Counted from the stretch's first letter, positions 24,448 to 34,118 are shown. The stretch: DNA of 41,183 nt from Bdellovibrionales bacterium (GCA_020435005.1 JAGRAE010000004.1:1-41183), one strand, 5' to 3'. A program made the numbers and translations. The notes: generated by a model from the letters alone, not told the origin.

Positions 24448-25416
24448 ATGAATATCCCAAAACTTGAAAAGTGGTACAAAGAAAATTTTCGAAGATTACC
24501 TTGGCGCCAACACAAAAAGGCTTATCCTATTTGGATTTCTGAAACCATGTTACAGCAAACTACTTCTGTAGGGGTTTTGCCTTACTACGAAAAATTTATG
24601 AAATTGTTCCCTACATTAAAAGCTTTAGCTACAGCACCACTCGAAGATGTTCTCTTTGCTTGGTCAGGCTTGGGGTATTATAGTCGGGCTAGAAATTTAC
24701 ATAAGTGCGCACAACAAGTTTATAAATTGGGTGAGTTTCCAAAATCTTGGGAAGAATTAATCAAACTACCGGGCATTGGTCCCTATACAGCCCGAGCTAT
24801 AAGTAGTTTGACCTTTGAAGAAAAAGTGGGCGTTTTAGATGGTAATGTCATTCGCATACTTAGTCGTTTTTATAATTTGTCTTTGCCCTGGTGGAAAGCC
24901 AATGAAAGAAAACAATTGCAAAGTATAGTAGATCAGTTGGCACAACAAGGGACTCCTTCCATAGTTAATCAAGCTCTTATGGAATTGGGAGCTACAATTT
25001 GTCGACCCAAAAACCCATATTGTCATTTATGTCCAATGGCTAAAAATTGTCAGTCCAGCTTAAAAGGCACACAGAATGAACTCCCTCTTAAAAAACCAAA
25101 AAGACAAAATGAATATTGGGAATGGAAAGTTGAACTTCATCAAAAAAATAATAAAATTGCATTAATAAAAAATGATTACCTTCCTTTCTTGAAAGGACAG
25201 TGGGTCTTCCCAGGTTCAGCTGTGAAAAAGAAAAAAGCTCCCATCCATTTTCATGTTAAGCACAACATTACACATCACGAAATATATATGAAAATTATAA
25301 AGACAAGCAAAACCCCTTCTCAAAATGAGAAAGTAAAATGGGTAACTCGCCAGAATTTGGCAAAAATCAACCCTTCATCCCTCTTGCAAAAAGCATTACA
25401 TGCCGATTTATTATAG
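24448..25416 (+). CDS. mutY: A/G-specific adenine glycosylase MutY
   Basis: MutY removes adenine mispaired with 8-oxoguanine. From ATG 24448 the protein has 322 residues: catalytic Glu in SETMLQQTT (residue 32), helix-hairpin-helix LPGIGPYTARA, catalytic Asp in VLDGNVIRI (residue 131), and the [4Fe-4S] cluster C-x6-C-x2-C-x5-C (CRPKNPYCHLCPMAKNC, Cys 185-201). A shortened NUDIX-like C-terminal domain follows, with LKGQWVFPGSA and HVKHNITHHEIYM, which recognises 8-oxoG. An in-frame TTG at 24439 would add three residues; neither start has a clear Shine-Dalgarno. The next gene starts at the base after its stop codon. Confidence 0.95.
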   Translation: MNIPKLEKWYKENFRRLPWRQHKKAYPIWISETMLQQTTSVGVLPYYEKFMKLFPTLKALATAPLEDVLFAWSGLGYYSRARNLHKCAQQVYKLGEFPKSWEELIKLPGIGPYTARAISSLTFEEKVGVLDGNVIRILSRFYNLSLPWWKANERKQLQSIVDQLAQQGTPSIVNQALMELGATICRPKNPYCHLCPMAKNCQSSLKGTQNELPLKKPKRQNEYWEWKVELHQKNNKIALIKNDYLPFLKGQWVFPGSAVKKKKAPIHFHVKHNITHHEIYMKIIKTSKTPSQNEKVKWVTRQNLAKINPSSLLQKALHADLL

Positions 25417-26502
25417 ATGAAATATTTTTTCTTATTCTTTTCAGGTGGACTCTATTTAAGCGCTTGTCAGAGCTTAAATTCTACTAAGAATATTTCTCAC
25501 AAACCCCATCCCATACCTCCATCGGGTTTTGTTCAAGAAAGACTTTTACAAATTACAAAACAGGGCGTGAATCGTTTTCCCCATTTATCAAAAGATAATC
25601 AGTATATGCTGTTTGTATCCAGTGAACGATCGAAACATCAACACTCACAAGTTTACATGCTTGATCTTTCAACTCAGCAAGAGAAAAGAATCACTTTTCA
25701 AGATGGTCAATTAATCAACCCACAGTTTATAGACAATTCTCAACAAATAGTTTATGAAAGCACAACAGATGAGGATAAAGAATTTCCTTATTTAGTCAGA
25801 AAATATAGCACGTCAAAATTACAACCACCTTTAAGTAATAATACAGTAGATTTATTAAGACCCATTTTACCTATAGAAGGTTTTGAAATCTACAAAAGTG
25901 ATCGTGAAGGTTACTCCATAGAAAGGCTAACAAACTCACTACATTTTGATGGAACCTCTTCTATTCTTAACAAGAATGAATTACTGATTTCGTCTCTTAA
26001 TCATGATCAAATTGATGTCTATAAGCTGGTCAAACGCAGAAATAAATGGCAGCGCATTCAAATTAGTAACTCCCCCCATCATGAAATTCAAGCTCAGGAA
26101 CATAAGACAACAAAAAAGATGGCTTGGGTGGAATTACAAAAAGATTTTCTTTATTCAAATATTGTTATTGGTGATTTAAGAGGAAAAGGCACCATAAGAA
26201 TTGATGAAGGAATACATTATTCTCTCGCTCCACAATGGCATCCGGATGGTGATTTTGTCTTATTCACATCAAATATGGCAGAATATGATAATTACGAACT
26301 CTTTGTTTATGATTTAAAAGAAAGATGTATAAAACGCCTTACATATTTTTCTACGATGGAACTCGACCCCATCTTTAGTCCAGATGGAAAATACATTTAC
26401 TTTTCAAGTAACCTACAAGGAACACACCAAATTTTTAGAACAGCATTTCATCCACCTAAGTCTTGCACTACTCTAACAAGTTCCGCTAAAATGGAGCCAT
26501 GA
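25417..26502 (+). CDS. TolB-like beta-propeller lipoprotein
   Basis: The N-terminus MKYFFLFFSGGLYLSAC ends in a lipobox (L-S-A-C, Cys17). The mature protein contains PD40/WD40-like repeats: NRFPHLSKDNQYMLFVSSER, LINPQFIDNSQQIVYES, LAPQWHPDGDFVLFTSNMAE and LDPIFSPDGKYIYFSSNLQG. The W/F-S-P-D-G-K-x-I-x-F-x-S pattern is that of the TolB propeller. TolB itself is a soluble periplasmic protein of about 430 residues with an additional N-terminal domain; this one is smaller, lipid-anchored and has no tol-pal neighbours, so it is a TolB-like paralogue, not TolB. It begins immediately after the mutY stop and overlaps the next gene by 4 bp (ATGA). Confidence 0.85.
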   Translation: MKYFFLFFSGGLYLSACQSLNSTKNISHKPHPIPPSGFVQERLLQITKQGVNRFPHLSKDNQYMLFVSSERSKHQHSQVYMLDLSTQQEKRITFQDGQLINPQFIDNSQQIVYESTTDEDKEFPYLVRKYSTSKLQPPLSNNTVDLLRPILPIEGFEIYKSDREGYSIERLTNSLHFDGTSSILNKNELLISSLNHDQIDVYKLVKRRNKWQRIQISNSPHHEIQAQEHKTTKKMAWVELQKDFLYSNIVIGDLRGKGTIRIDEGIHYSLAPQWHPDGDFVLFTSNMAEYDNYELFVYDLKERCIKRLTYFSTMELDPIFSPDGKYIYFSSNLQGTHQIFRTAFHPPKSCTTLTSSAKMEP

Positions 26503-27038
26503 AATATCTCTTATTTAGTTTCTTAACTTTTTTTAACATTTATGTTTTATCTGCGCCCATGCCGGCGACATCTAGTTCTGATTTTTTAAAAATAGATATC
26601 GGACTATTTAGAAGCCCTCTTGGTTTTGAAGTGAGTTCGGAAAAAACTAATTGGTTGCACAGTGAAGTTCCTAAAGAACAAAAGTTTATTGCCACTGTTT
26701 ACAAAGCTCCTCAATCACAAAAAGGAGTTCAACCCCTTTTGACAGTTCGCTTAGACTCATTAAATAAGTCTAAAACTTTGAATCAATACATGCGCGATTG
26801 GGTAAAGACTTACCCTCGCTTAGGCTTCCAAGTCTTAGGCACACAAAAAGTTACAATCGAAAATAAGAGAGGCTTCTTAATTGATCTAATTCATAACAAA
26901 AGCCATCGCCAGGTAAGACAAGTTGTATTTGTAAAAGACAAAAAGGCCATAGTAATGTCCTGCCGAGGTCACCAAGATGGTTTTCGTACAATTGTTAAGT
27001 CCTGCAATCAAATCTTTAGAAATTTTAAATGGATTTAA
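26499..27038 (+). CDS. Secreted protein of unknown function (179 aa)
   Basis: A signal peptide (MKYLLFSFLTFFNIYVLSA) leads to a mature protein of about 160 residues with alternating strands: LFRSPLGFEVSSEKTNW, PLLTVRLDSL, FQVLGTQKVTIENKRGFLID, RQVRQVVFVKDKKAIVMSC, then a final helix with IVKSCNQIFRNFKWI. The arrangement resembles the PsbP/DcrB fold of small periplasmic proteins, but this is shape only. Two cysteines late in the sequence could form a disulfide. ATG overlaps the upstream lipoprotein stop, so the pair is translationally coupled and probably acts together. Its stop overlaps the convergent RNA helicase gene by 4 bp. Confidence 0.8.
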   Translation: MKYLLFSFLTFFNIYVLSAPMPATSSSDFLKIDIGLFRSPLGFEVSSEKTNWLHSEVPKEQKFIATVYKAPQSQKGVQPLLTVRLDSLNKSKTLNQYMRDWVKTYPRLGFQVLGTQKVTIENKRGFLIDLIHNKSHRQVRQVVFVKDKKAIVMSCRGHQDGFRTIVKSCNQIFRNFKWI

Positions 27039-28621
27039 CTAAATAGTTTCTTAAAAAAGCCTATGATTTTATTTTCAGAAGCGCTCTTCTCTAATGGCAC
27101 ATTCTTGCGCAGTGGATTGTTATCCGGATGGAAGCGTTCATTTTTAGGTCGATGTTTATAAGTTTTTCTTTTTGAATTTTTAATAGTCTTGTTTTCTACT
27201 TTGAGCGTTGGCTTTACTTCACTTGAACTTTTTGATTGATGTCTCCCAGTGATACGATCGCGGTGTGAGTCCTTAGCTATGGGATTCTCATTTTTATTGC
27301 TTCGCTTGTGAAATGGTTTTTTATTTTTAAAATCTTTTTTATCTCTTCGACGATCATCTCGGTGAGATTTTTGCCCGGGTCTTGCCTTCCCGTTTTGATT
27401 CCAAGATTTTTTATGTTCAAATTTCGGAAATTCTATGAATCCTTTTAATAAGTCGGCTTCATCCATCCAGCCAATGGTAACACCATGTTCAATAAACTTC
27501 TCAATACGTGCTAAAGCATCTACATCACGATCACAGGCTAAACTAAAAGCTATGCCTTTTTCACCTGCGCGACCAGTGCGGCCAATGCGATGGACATAGT
27601 TTTCTGGATCATCAGGGAGTTCATAATTAATAACCATGTCCACACCTTTAACATCCAAACCCCGGGCCGCAACATCGGTAGCCACAAGTATATTTCGATT
27701 ATTTTCAGAGCTTTTAAATTGCGCCATCACTCGATTGCGTTGGGCTTGGGTCAATAAACTAGAAATACCCATTGCCGGCACATCATTCTTAGTTAAAAAC
27801 TCAGCGATTCTTTGAACCTGGTTCTTAAAATTGCTAAATATTATGGCTTGTCGAGGTTCATGCTTTTTCAACAAGCTTAAAAGATATTGAGGCTTACTAT
27901 CTTCCCCAATATGAAAGACTTCATCGACGACGTTTTCAGCTTTGGCTTGATCTTTTGAAATATTTAATTCTACAGGATGAGAGCCAAACTCATAGGCCAC
28001 ATTGAGAACGTCAAAATTTAATGTCGCGCTAAAGACAACAAATTGTCGATCTTTAGGAATGCGTTTTAATATAAATTTTGTATCTTCTTTAAAACCCATA
28101 TCGAACATGCGATCAGCTTCATCAAAAACAATGGCGCGGACTTGATTGAGATCAATAATGTGTTCTTTGTATAAATCAATAAGACGACCAGGTGTTGCAA
28201 TTACAAATTGCACACCTCGATTGAGGGCTCTTTTTTGTGGCTCATAAGACATCCCGCCGTAGACAGCTATGGAGTCAATTTCCAAGTGTGAACCAAACTT
28301 TTTCACATTTTCACGAACTTGTTCTGCCAGCTCTCGTGTAGGAACAAGAATGAGAAAGAAATTTGTTTCTTTCCAGGCCTCTATTTGACGTTTTTTATTA
28401 TCTTCATCGGTCTCACCCTCTTTGGAGCGAATAAATCGTTCCATCAGAGGAAGTAGATAAGCCGCGGTTTTGCCTGTTCCTGTTTGAGATAGGCCCGCCA
28501 CGTCTTTTCCCTCTAACAACAAAGGAATCGCCGACTCTTGGATTTGTGTACATTCTTTATACCCCAGTTCTTCTACGACAGCTAAAATCTTGGGGTGCAA
28601 CTTCAATTCTGCAAATTTCAC
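27035..28621 (-). CDS. DEAD-box ATP-dependent RNA helicase
   Basis: The core has every DEAD-box motif: Q motif GYKECTQIQESAIP, Walker A SQTGTGKT, PTRELAEQ, TPGRL, DEAD in VFDEADRMFDMGF, SAT, the motif V region VATDVAARGLDVKGV and motif VI HRIGRTGRAG. The layout matches the RhlE/SrmB/CsdA group that remodels ribosome precursors and structured RNA. The C-terminal 130 residues are a Lys/Arg/Asn-rich disordered tail, typical for RNA binding, ending in an unusual hydrophobic cap IIGFFKKLFS. Unlike the exported SF2 protein in this window, it has no signal peptide. It probably shares a transcript with the alpha/beta hydrolase gene 22 bp upstream. Confidence 0.95.
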   Translation of the reverse strand: MKFAELKLHPKILAVVEELGYKECTQIQESAIPLLLEGKDVAGLSQTGTGKTAAYLLPLMERFIRSKEGETDEDNKKRQIEAWKETNFFLILVPTRELAEQVRENVKKFGSHLEIDSIAVYGGMSYEPQKRALNRGVQFVIATPGRLIDLYKEHIIDLNQVRAIVFDEADRMFDMGFKEDTKFILKRIPKDRQFVVFSATLNFDVLNVAYEFGSHPVELNISKDQAKAENVVDEVFHIGEDSKPQYLLSLLKKHEPRQAIIFSNFKNQVQRIAEFLTKNDVPAMGISSLLTQAQRNRVMAQFKSSENNRNILVATDVAARGLDVKGVDMVINYELPDDPENYVHRIGRTGRAGEKGIAFSLACDRDVDALARIEKFIEHGVTIGWMDEADLLKGFIEFPKFEHKKSWNQNGKARPGQKSHRDDRRRDKKDFKNKKPFHKRSNKNENPIAKDSHRDRITGRHQSKSSSEVKPTLKVENKTIKNSKRKTYKHRPKNERFHPDNNPLRKNVPLEKSASENKIIGFFKKLFS

Positions 28622-28643
28622 TGTTTTTAATTACCACTTCGCC

Positions 28644-29456
28644 TTAAGATGTCAAAAAGTTACTGAGAATCTTAATAAATTCCTCTGGTTTTTCTGAATG
28701 CACCCAATGTCCGCACCCTAAAATGACTCGACCTTGAATAAATTTGTTTTGAGTTAGCATCTTTTCATACACTTCCTGTTTTAGTTCTTCTGAGAATTCT
28801 CCTCTAATAATCAATGTTGGAATATTCAGATTTTGTAGTTCTTTCCAACGTTCATGGGTTCTTCCCTCTTCGATGCTGGCTAATACTCCGGCTTTTGAGA
28901 AACGCCAATCCTGCACACCTTGGGCACTTTCCGCAATATTTGCATATAGATATTGACCTAAAACTTTAGCGGATTCTGTTTGACCTCGTTCATCCAAAAA
29001 AGGACCCTGAAAATAATTCTTTGCCTCTAAACGATTTAAAAAAGGAGTAGGTATAGATTGAATCATCTTTGAGATTCTTTCTCCAGCCTCCCAGTTAAGA
29101 TGAGGACCAATATCCTCAATGACCAATTTCTTAACTTTCTCAGGATATTTATCTGCAAAAACTAACGCATTGCGTCCACCCATTGAGTGACCTACTAAAT
29201 AAATTGTCGGCCAATTTAGCTCCATCAGGATTTGATTCAAGTCGTCAGCATAGGCTTCAGGTGTATAAGGCCCTTGAGGATGAAAACTTCTGCCATGTCC
29301 CCGTTGATCTAATAGCAAAATCTGATAGTTTTTTTCAAAGGCTGGGGTAATTCGTCGCCAATTAGCCCCTGAACCCATAAGTCCATGCAGAAAAACTAAT
29401 TTTGGAGCTGAAGTTGGACCAAGAATTTGATAATTAAAGTTGTCTAAATAAGGCAT
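28644..29456 (-). CDS. Alpha/beta hydrolase, YbfF-like
   Basis: A 270-residue serine hydrolase with the family order: oxyanion-hole stretch VFLHGLMGSGANWRRI, strand LLLDQRGHGRS, nucleophile elbow LVGHSMGGRNAL, LVIEDIGPHLNW (parallel to the YbfF family), a cap helix region, the acid in the LIIRGEFSEEL region and the catalytic His in GCGHWVHSEKPEEF. There is no signal peptide. Substrates of YbfF-type esterases include short acyl esters and acyl-CoA; the natural one here is unknown. It is the first gene ahead of the RNA helicase, and diverges from pcnB. Confidence 0.88.
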   Translation of the reverse strand: MPYLDNFNYQILGPTSAPKLVFLHGLMGSGANWRRITPAFEKNYQILLLDQRGHGRSFHPQGPYTPEAYADDLNQILMELNWPTIYLVGHSMGGRNALVFADKYPEKVKKLVIEDIGPHLNWEAGERISKMIQSIPTPFLNRLEAKNYFQGPFLDERGQTESAKVLGQYLYANIAESAQGVQDWRFSKAGVLASIEEGRTHERWKELQNLNIPTLIIRGEFSEELKQEVYEKMLTQNKFIQGRVILGCGHWVHSEKPEEFIKILSNFLTS

Positions 29457-29500
29457 GCTTTGAATGTAGCCGTTTTTTTTGAAGATTTGAGAAGTAACGC

Positions 29501-30763
29501 ATGACCGAAAACAAAATACCTCTTTTAAGCCCGGAATGGATTGACCATCGAGCTTTTAGAATAGTCGAGGCACTACAAAAAAAAGGTTTTAAAACCTATT
29601 TAGTAGGTGGTTGTGTAAGAGACCTGCTATTAGGTATTGAGCCCAAAGATTTTGATATTGCCACAGATGCTCACCCTAGTGATGTTAAAAGAATCATCCC
29701 GCAATCGTATATCATTGGAAAACGCTTTCGTCTTGTTTTAGTAAAACGACAAGAACAACAATTTGAAGTAGCTACTTTTCGACGTGATATTAGAGAAGAG
29801 GAAAAACTAGATGAAGAAGTACCCATTGGCGACAATTTCTGGGGAAGTCCTGAACAAGATGCTCTTCGTCGAGATTTTACAATTAATGCTCTATTTTACG
29901 ACCCTATAAAAAATGAAGTTATCGATTACGCCAATGGTCGACAAGATTTAAAAAAAGGGTGCATTCGTATTATTGGCAATCCTACAGAAAGGCTAATTGA
30001 AGATCCTATAAGAATTTTAAGAGCGATTCGATTGGCTCATAAAATTAGATTCTCTATCGAATCCGATTTACGACAAGCCATAGCCACAACAGCAGAGTCT
30101 CTGTCTTTGTCAGCTCTACCAAGAAGAAGAGAAGAATTTTTAAAATTTCTTCGCCTTAAGGAGCCTTTATTACCATTCTTAGATTGTCATGATTTAGGTG
30201 TACTCAAATATATTTCTCCAACTCTTGATAAAGTAATTTTAGAAACTGAAAGCCGCAAAATATTTGTAAGATATATGCAAAACTATCATGATTATCCTTT
30301 AAACAAAGAACAACCGGTTGAACTCTTTGCCATGTTTGTTCTTGCCGTCTTAAGATCTTCTTTTTTTAAAGATCATGATGTACCAATAAAAGCCAAGGAC
30401 ATATTAGAGAATGAGCAAATAAAAGTCTTTATGAAGGATGAGCTGGGTATGTTTAACTATGAACAAAATGCCCTTGCAAAATCTTTGCAAATGCAAAGTG
30501 TTTTGCAAAAAACTGATAGTTTTGACAAAAAAGGGGTTCGACGCCGTCTGGCCGTACTCAAGAATGAAGCCTTCCAATTAGCACTGGCTATAGCCGAACG
30601 CGACCATAGTCTGAGCTGTGAGCAGAGTCTCTATTGGAAGCAACAATACAAAACATTTATGCCCCAAATTTTTGAAGAACAAGGGTTTAAAAATAAAAAA
30701 AGAAGAAAGAAAACAAGATTTAAAAAAAGACAAACCAATAACTTGGCGAAAACTAAGGCCTGA
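29501..30763 (+). CDS. pcnB: Poly(A) polymerase I / tRNA nucleotidyltransferase family
   Basis: PcnB adds poly(A) tails to RNA and so marks it for decay; the same fold is used by CCA-adding enzymes. The catalytic head is intact: KTYLVGGCVRDLLLGIEPKD, FDIATDAHPSDVKRI with the metal-binding DxD, FEVATFRRD, and ALRRDFTINALFYD. RFRLVLV and the basic C-terminal tail (KNKKRRKKTRFKKRQTN) are features of poly(A) polymerase rather than of CCA-adding enzymes, so pcnB is preferred. The length of 420 residues fits. tatA follows 37 bp downstream. Confidence 0.88.
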   Translation: MTENKIPLLSPEWIDHRAFRIVEALQKKGFKTYLVGGCVRDLLLGIEPKDFDIATDAHPSDVKRIIPQSYIIGKRFRLVLVKRQEQQFEVATFRRDIREEEKLDEEVPIGDNFWGSPEQDALRRDFTINALFYDPIKNEVIDYANGRQDLKKGCIRIIGNPTERLIEDPIRILRAIRLAHKIRFSIESDLRQAIATTAESLSLSALPRRREEFLKFLRLKEPLLPFLDCHDLGVLKYISPTLDKVILETESRKIFVRYMQNYHDYPLNKEQPVELFAMFVLAVLRSSFFKDHDVPIKAKDILENEQIKVFMKDELGMFNYEQNALAKSLQMQSVLQKTDSFDKKGVRRRLAVLKNEAFQLALAIAERDHSLSCEQSLYWKQQYKTFMPQIFEEQGFKNKKRRKKTRFKKRQTNNLAKTKA

Positions 30764-30800
30764 TATAAAGTGTATTTAGTGCCCTATTTAAGGAGTAATT

Positions 30801-31034
30801 ATGAGCCCATCTATATGGCAAATATTAATAGTCGTCGCAATCATTGTAGTACTTTTCGGTGCCAATCGTTTACCTGGATTGGGAAAATCACTGGGACAAG
30901 CCATCCGTGGTTTTAAAAAGGGAATCAGCGAAGATGAAATAGATGTCACTGATTCTTCAAAAAGTGAACAACTCAAACAAAGTGATTCTCAAAACCAAAA
31001 GGAAACAGAGAAAGAAAAGACTGAACAATCTTAA
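30801..31034 (+). CDS. tatA: Sec-independent translocase protein TatA
   Basis: TatA forms the channel-like part of the Tat pathway for folded proteins. The 77-residue product has the expected plan: a short N-terminus MSPSIWQIL, one membrane helix (IVVAIIVVLFGANRLPGL), the amphipathic helix GKSLGQAIRGFKKGISE with the Phe-Lys-Lys-Gly motif, and a polar acidic/Lys tail. AAGGAG lies 6 nt before the ATG. No tatB or tatC is visible in the window. It converges with the fatty acid hydroxylase gene, only 2 bp apart. Confidence 0.95.
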   Translation: MSPSIWQILIVVAIIVVLFGANRLPGLGKSLGQAIRGFKKGISEDEIDVTDSSKSEQLKQSDSQNQKETEKEKTEQS

Positions 31035-31036
31035 TA

Positions 31037-31882
31037 TTAAGTGTCTCTACCTCTTAACATAGTATAGTCGTCAGATTGATTTTGCGTAAATGGCATTTTT
31101 AACATTCCCCAAAGGGTAGAGGCTTCTTCTTCATCACTGACATAGTTTAAACCAATATTCATTTTTTCCTGTCCCAATTGGGGATTGGCAATGTAAGTGC
31201 CAAAAATTCGATCCCACCACGGCAAATTAAAACCAAAATTACTGTTGGTTTCTACCACTTTAGTAGAATGATGAATTCGATGCATATCAGGTGTGACGAT
31301 TATCCAACGTAAAATTTTATCTACTAGCTCAGGCATTTTTACATTGGAATGATTAAACATGGCCGCCGCATTTAAGACCACTTCAAAAATGACCACAGCT
31401 AATATAGGTGGGCCAATCATAACAACTAGACTGTACTTAATTAACATTGATAAAATCATTTCTAAAGTATGAAATCTCGCTCCTGATGTGACATCTAAAT
31501 CCATATCTGCATGATGAACTTGATGTAATCGCCACAAAAGTGGTACCGCGTGAACAAGCACATGCTGCAAATAGATGGCAAAGTCAAAAAATACAAAGGC
31601 TAAAACTACTTCTAAAGCAAGTGGCCAATCTGTATAATTAAAAACTCCCCAACCGCGCTCCTGACTAAATAAAGCTAAGGCGATAAGCGAAATCGGCATC
31701 AAAAAACGCAATATTAATGTATTTAAAAAGATAAGGGCAAAATTATTGAACCATCTTTTAGATTTTTTAACTCGACGAGGACGCTTAGGACCTAATACTT
31801 CCCACAGTGCCATTATAAAAAGCACTGTGATGAAAACACTCAAACTTATAATTAAAACATTTTCTTGTAAAAACTGATCCAT
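31037..31882 (-). CDS. Fatty acid hydroxylase / sterol desaturase family membrane protein
   Basis: The family uses a di-iron centre held by histidines to hydroxylate or desaturate lipids. The histidine boxes are visible: HVLVHAVPLLWRLHQVHHAD (H-x3-H, H-x2-H-H), FNHSN and TPDMHRIHHSTKV (H-x2-H-H). About five membrane helices surround them. The length of 281 residues and box spacing fit. The natural substrate cannot be told from sequence. The gene follows the transketolase gene by 52 bp on the same strand and may be co-transcribed, though its start has a weak ribosome-binding site. Confidence 0.92.
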   Translation of the reverse strand: MDQFLQENVLIISLSVFITVLFIMALWEVLGPKRPRRVKKSKRWFNNFALIFLNTLILRFLMPISLIALALFSQERGWGVFNYTDWPLALEVVLAFVFFDFAIYLQHVLVHAVPLLWRLHQVHHADMDLDVTSGARFHTLEMILSMLIKYSLVVMIGPPILAVVIFEVVLNAAAMFNHSNVKMPELVDKILRWIIVTPDMHRIHHSTKVVETNSNFGFNLPWWDRIFGTYIANPQLGQEKMNIGLNYVSDEEEASTLWGMLKMPFTQNQSDDYTMLRGRDT

Positions 31883-31934
31883 ATGATGTTTTTATCATAA
31901 AGCACAACGTTAGTATGTACAAGATTCTTAAAAA

Positions 31935-33971
31935 CTAAGCATCTAAAAGCTGTTTGGCAGCATTAACCATCGCCTCGGCATCCAACCCATGCTTCTTATA
32001 CAGCTCACTGGCTTTATATGCACTTTGACCAAACTGATCTGCAACGCCCAGTGATTTTACTTTTTTAACAAGTCCTTCTTGGGCTAGAGCATGAGTTAAT
32101 ACAGAACCTAGACCCCCGACAACCTGATGGTCTTCTGCTGTTAACAACAAACCCTCTGTTTGCTTTAGACAACTCTTAAAAGTTTCCCTATCCACATGAT
32201 TAATTATACTTGGATTGACAACAATTGAACCTATTTTATCTTGAGCTAATTTTTCTGCTGCCTTCAATGCTTGAAAAAGTAATGGACCCGCAGCAGCTAT
32301 TGTTACTGATTTACTATAGTCTGCAGAATTGTTGAAAACTACTTTAGCCGTGCCTAATTGATAACTTTCAGTTTCAGATTCTACCCAACGGGGAAAGTTT
32401 TCCCGGCCCAGAAAAAATATTTTCGAACGAGGTGTTTCTCCATTTTTCATATTATCAGAAAAGCCTTGAATAGCCTGAGTTAACAACTGCTCAGCTTCAC
32501 TAGAACAACTTAAAACAAAAGTATCCGTATGAGGAATGGCGTGGGTCATGGCTAAATAACTCAATGCTTGATGAGAAGCGCCATCCGCAGCATCTTGAAA
32601 ACCTGCATGAGAGTAAATAGCTATAATGGGTCCTTGTGAAAGGGCCGACATAATCATCGGCAATGCCCCTTTGGTCACACCAAATTGTGAAAATGTATCT
32701 ACAACGGGAATAAACCCTTGTTTAGAAAGTCCTATGCCCACACTCACCATATTTGATTCAGCCACACCGACATCAATTTGTTCAACGGAAAATTCTTTGC
32801 GAAAAGCAGCCACACCTGTAGAGCCCGGCAAATCAGAAGTAACAGAAACTATGGGATATCCCTGTTGTCGCATTTTAATTAAAGCTTTGGCTACACCTTC
32901 CTGTACTTTTTCACTAAGTACAGAGTTAGAAGAACTTGAACTCGATGTTTTATTTTCACTTTCAATAATCATATCGTGGGCCCAGGCAGTAAATTCTGAA
33001 GGCACATTAGCTGAAGCATAGATCTCACTCAAAAAAGCATCTAGTTCTTGAGGTTTTTTTAAAGGAAAACCATGTCCGCCTGAGGCCGAAACTTCAGTGC
33101 TCTTAACACTAAAACCTTTGACCGTTTTTGCGTGTATGGCCACAGGTGTTTGTGGATGGTTTTTAACAAACTCCACAGCTTCTTCAAAAGCTGTTAAACA
33201 AGTCTGTAAGTCATTACCTTGCGGCACTTGAATCACTTTCCAACCAAAGTCCGCTAAAGAACGAAAAGTTCCTTCCATAGAATAAGCATCATCATCAATT
33301 CTACCACTTAATTTTGTGTTGTTATCACTAATAACCATTATAAAAGGGTTCAATTTATTTTTCTGAGCAAGACCAGGAATAGCCGCTAAAGCTTCTCGCG
33401 CCTCACCTTCCATGCATGCCCCATCAGAAATCGCCGTTACTGTAATTCGTCGATTGCCGGATAATCTATCCGCAATAGCTAAGCCCTGAGCTTGAGGCAG
33501 ACCTGAACCTAAAGGCCCATTACTTATATAAACTCCTTCAGGAAACAAATGAGCTTCACCATGTCCTGTCAAACCACTCTCAATGGAACGGAATCCCTTT
33601 AATGAATTAAGATTTAACCCGCACTGACCATAGTTAGCCTTCAAAGCATACAACCCGTTCTCACAGTGACCAGCATCATTAACAATATGAAATAATTCAT
33701 ACCAGTTTTTATTTTCTTTCTCCGATAAGTAATAAACAAAACCATGTACTGCTGACATTAATTCTGCAAATGCGGCAGGTCCTCCCCAATGGCTAGCAGC
33801 TCCCCCCATGACCGCTTGCATATCCATTAAAGCCACCATGGCACGTGTGGCTTTGGGATCTACTAGCCGAAGCTCTTCGCCATTTTTTAATTTTGCACAA
33901 ATAGAATACTGTGGCGGTTGTGAGGGGTTTCCAGAAAGTTTGATTTTAGGGGAAATGGGTTCGAGATTCAT
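31935..33971 (-). CDS. Transketolase family protein
   Basis: A thiamine-diphosphate enzyme of the transketolase type. N-terminal part: HCENGLYALKANYG, GHGEAHLFPEGVYISNGPLG, and SDGACMEGEAREALAAIPGL followed by ISDNN, which is the ThDP/metal-binding G-D-G...N-N motif with Ser for the first Gly. Pyrimidine-binding part: EQIDVGVAESNMVSVGIGLS with the catalytic Glu. Then HAGFQDAADGASHQ, the substrate-binding loop, and the C-terminal domain. At 678 residues the size is normal, but the sequence differs clearly from E. coli TktA (the GDG motif, the HAGFQDAADG loop), so it may belong to a side family with its own donor sugar. I leave the gene symbol blank for this reason. Confidence 0.9.
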   Translation of the reverse strand: MNLEPISPKIKLSGNPSQPPQYSICAKLKNGEELRLVDPKATRAMVALMDMQAVMGGAASHWGGPAAFAELMSAVHGFVYYLSEKENKNWYELFHIVNDAGHCENGLYALKANYGQCGLNLNSLKGFRSIESGLTGHGEAHLFPEGVYISNGPLGSGLPQAQGLAIADRLSGNRRITVTAISDGACMEGEAREALAAIPGLAQKNKLNPFIMVISDNNTKLSGRIDDDAYSMEGTFRSLADFGWKVIQVPQGNDLQTCLTAFEEAVEFVKNHPQTPVAIHAKTVKGFSVKSTEVSASGGHGFPLKKPQELDAFLSEIYASANVPSEFTAWAHDMIIESENKTSSSSSSNSVLSEKVQEGVAKALIKMRQQGYPIVSVTSDLPGSTGVAAFRKEFSVEQIDVGVAESNMVSVGIGLSKQGFIPVVDTFSQFGVTKGALPMIMSALSQGPIIAIYSHAGFQDAADGASHQALSYLAMTHAIPHTDTFVLSCSSEAEQLLTQAIQGFSDNMKNGETPRSKIFFLGRENFPRWVESETESYQLGTAKVVFNNSADYSKSVTIAAAGPLLFQALKAAEKLAQDKIGSIVVNPSIINHVDRETFKSCLKQTEGLLLTAEDHQVVGGLGSVLTHALAQEGLVKKVKSLGVADQFGQSAYKASELYKKHGLDAEAMVNAAKQLLDA

Positions 33972-34118
33972 AATTTACTCTCTTGTTACAAGACTTTAGT
34001 TGATTTTTATGTTGGTTTTATGAGAGAGGGTCTTTAAAGTCAATTCTAGAGCCTTTATGAAACCCTGCACTTTGTGCTAGAGTTGCTCTTTAGTAAAGGA
34101 GTACCTATTCTAATAACT

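Noticed and set aside
25417-26502. TolB itself
   Set aside because: The protein is shorter, lipid-anchored and not beside tol-pal genes; only the propeller repeats match.
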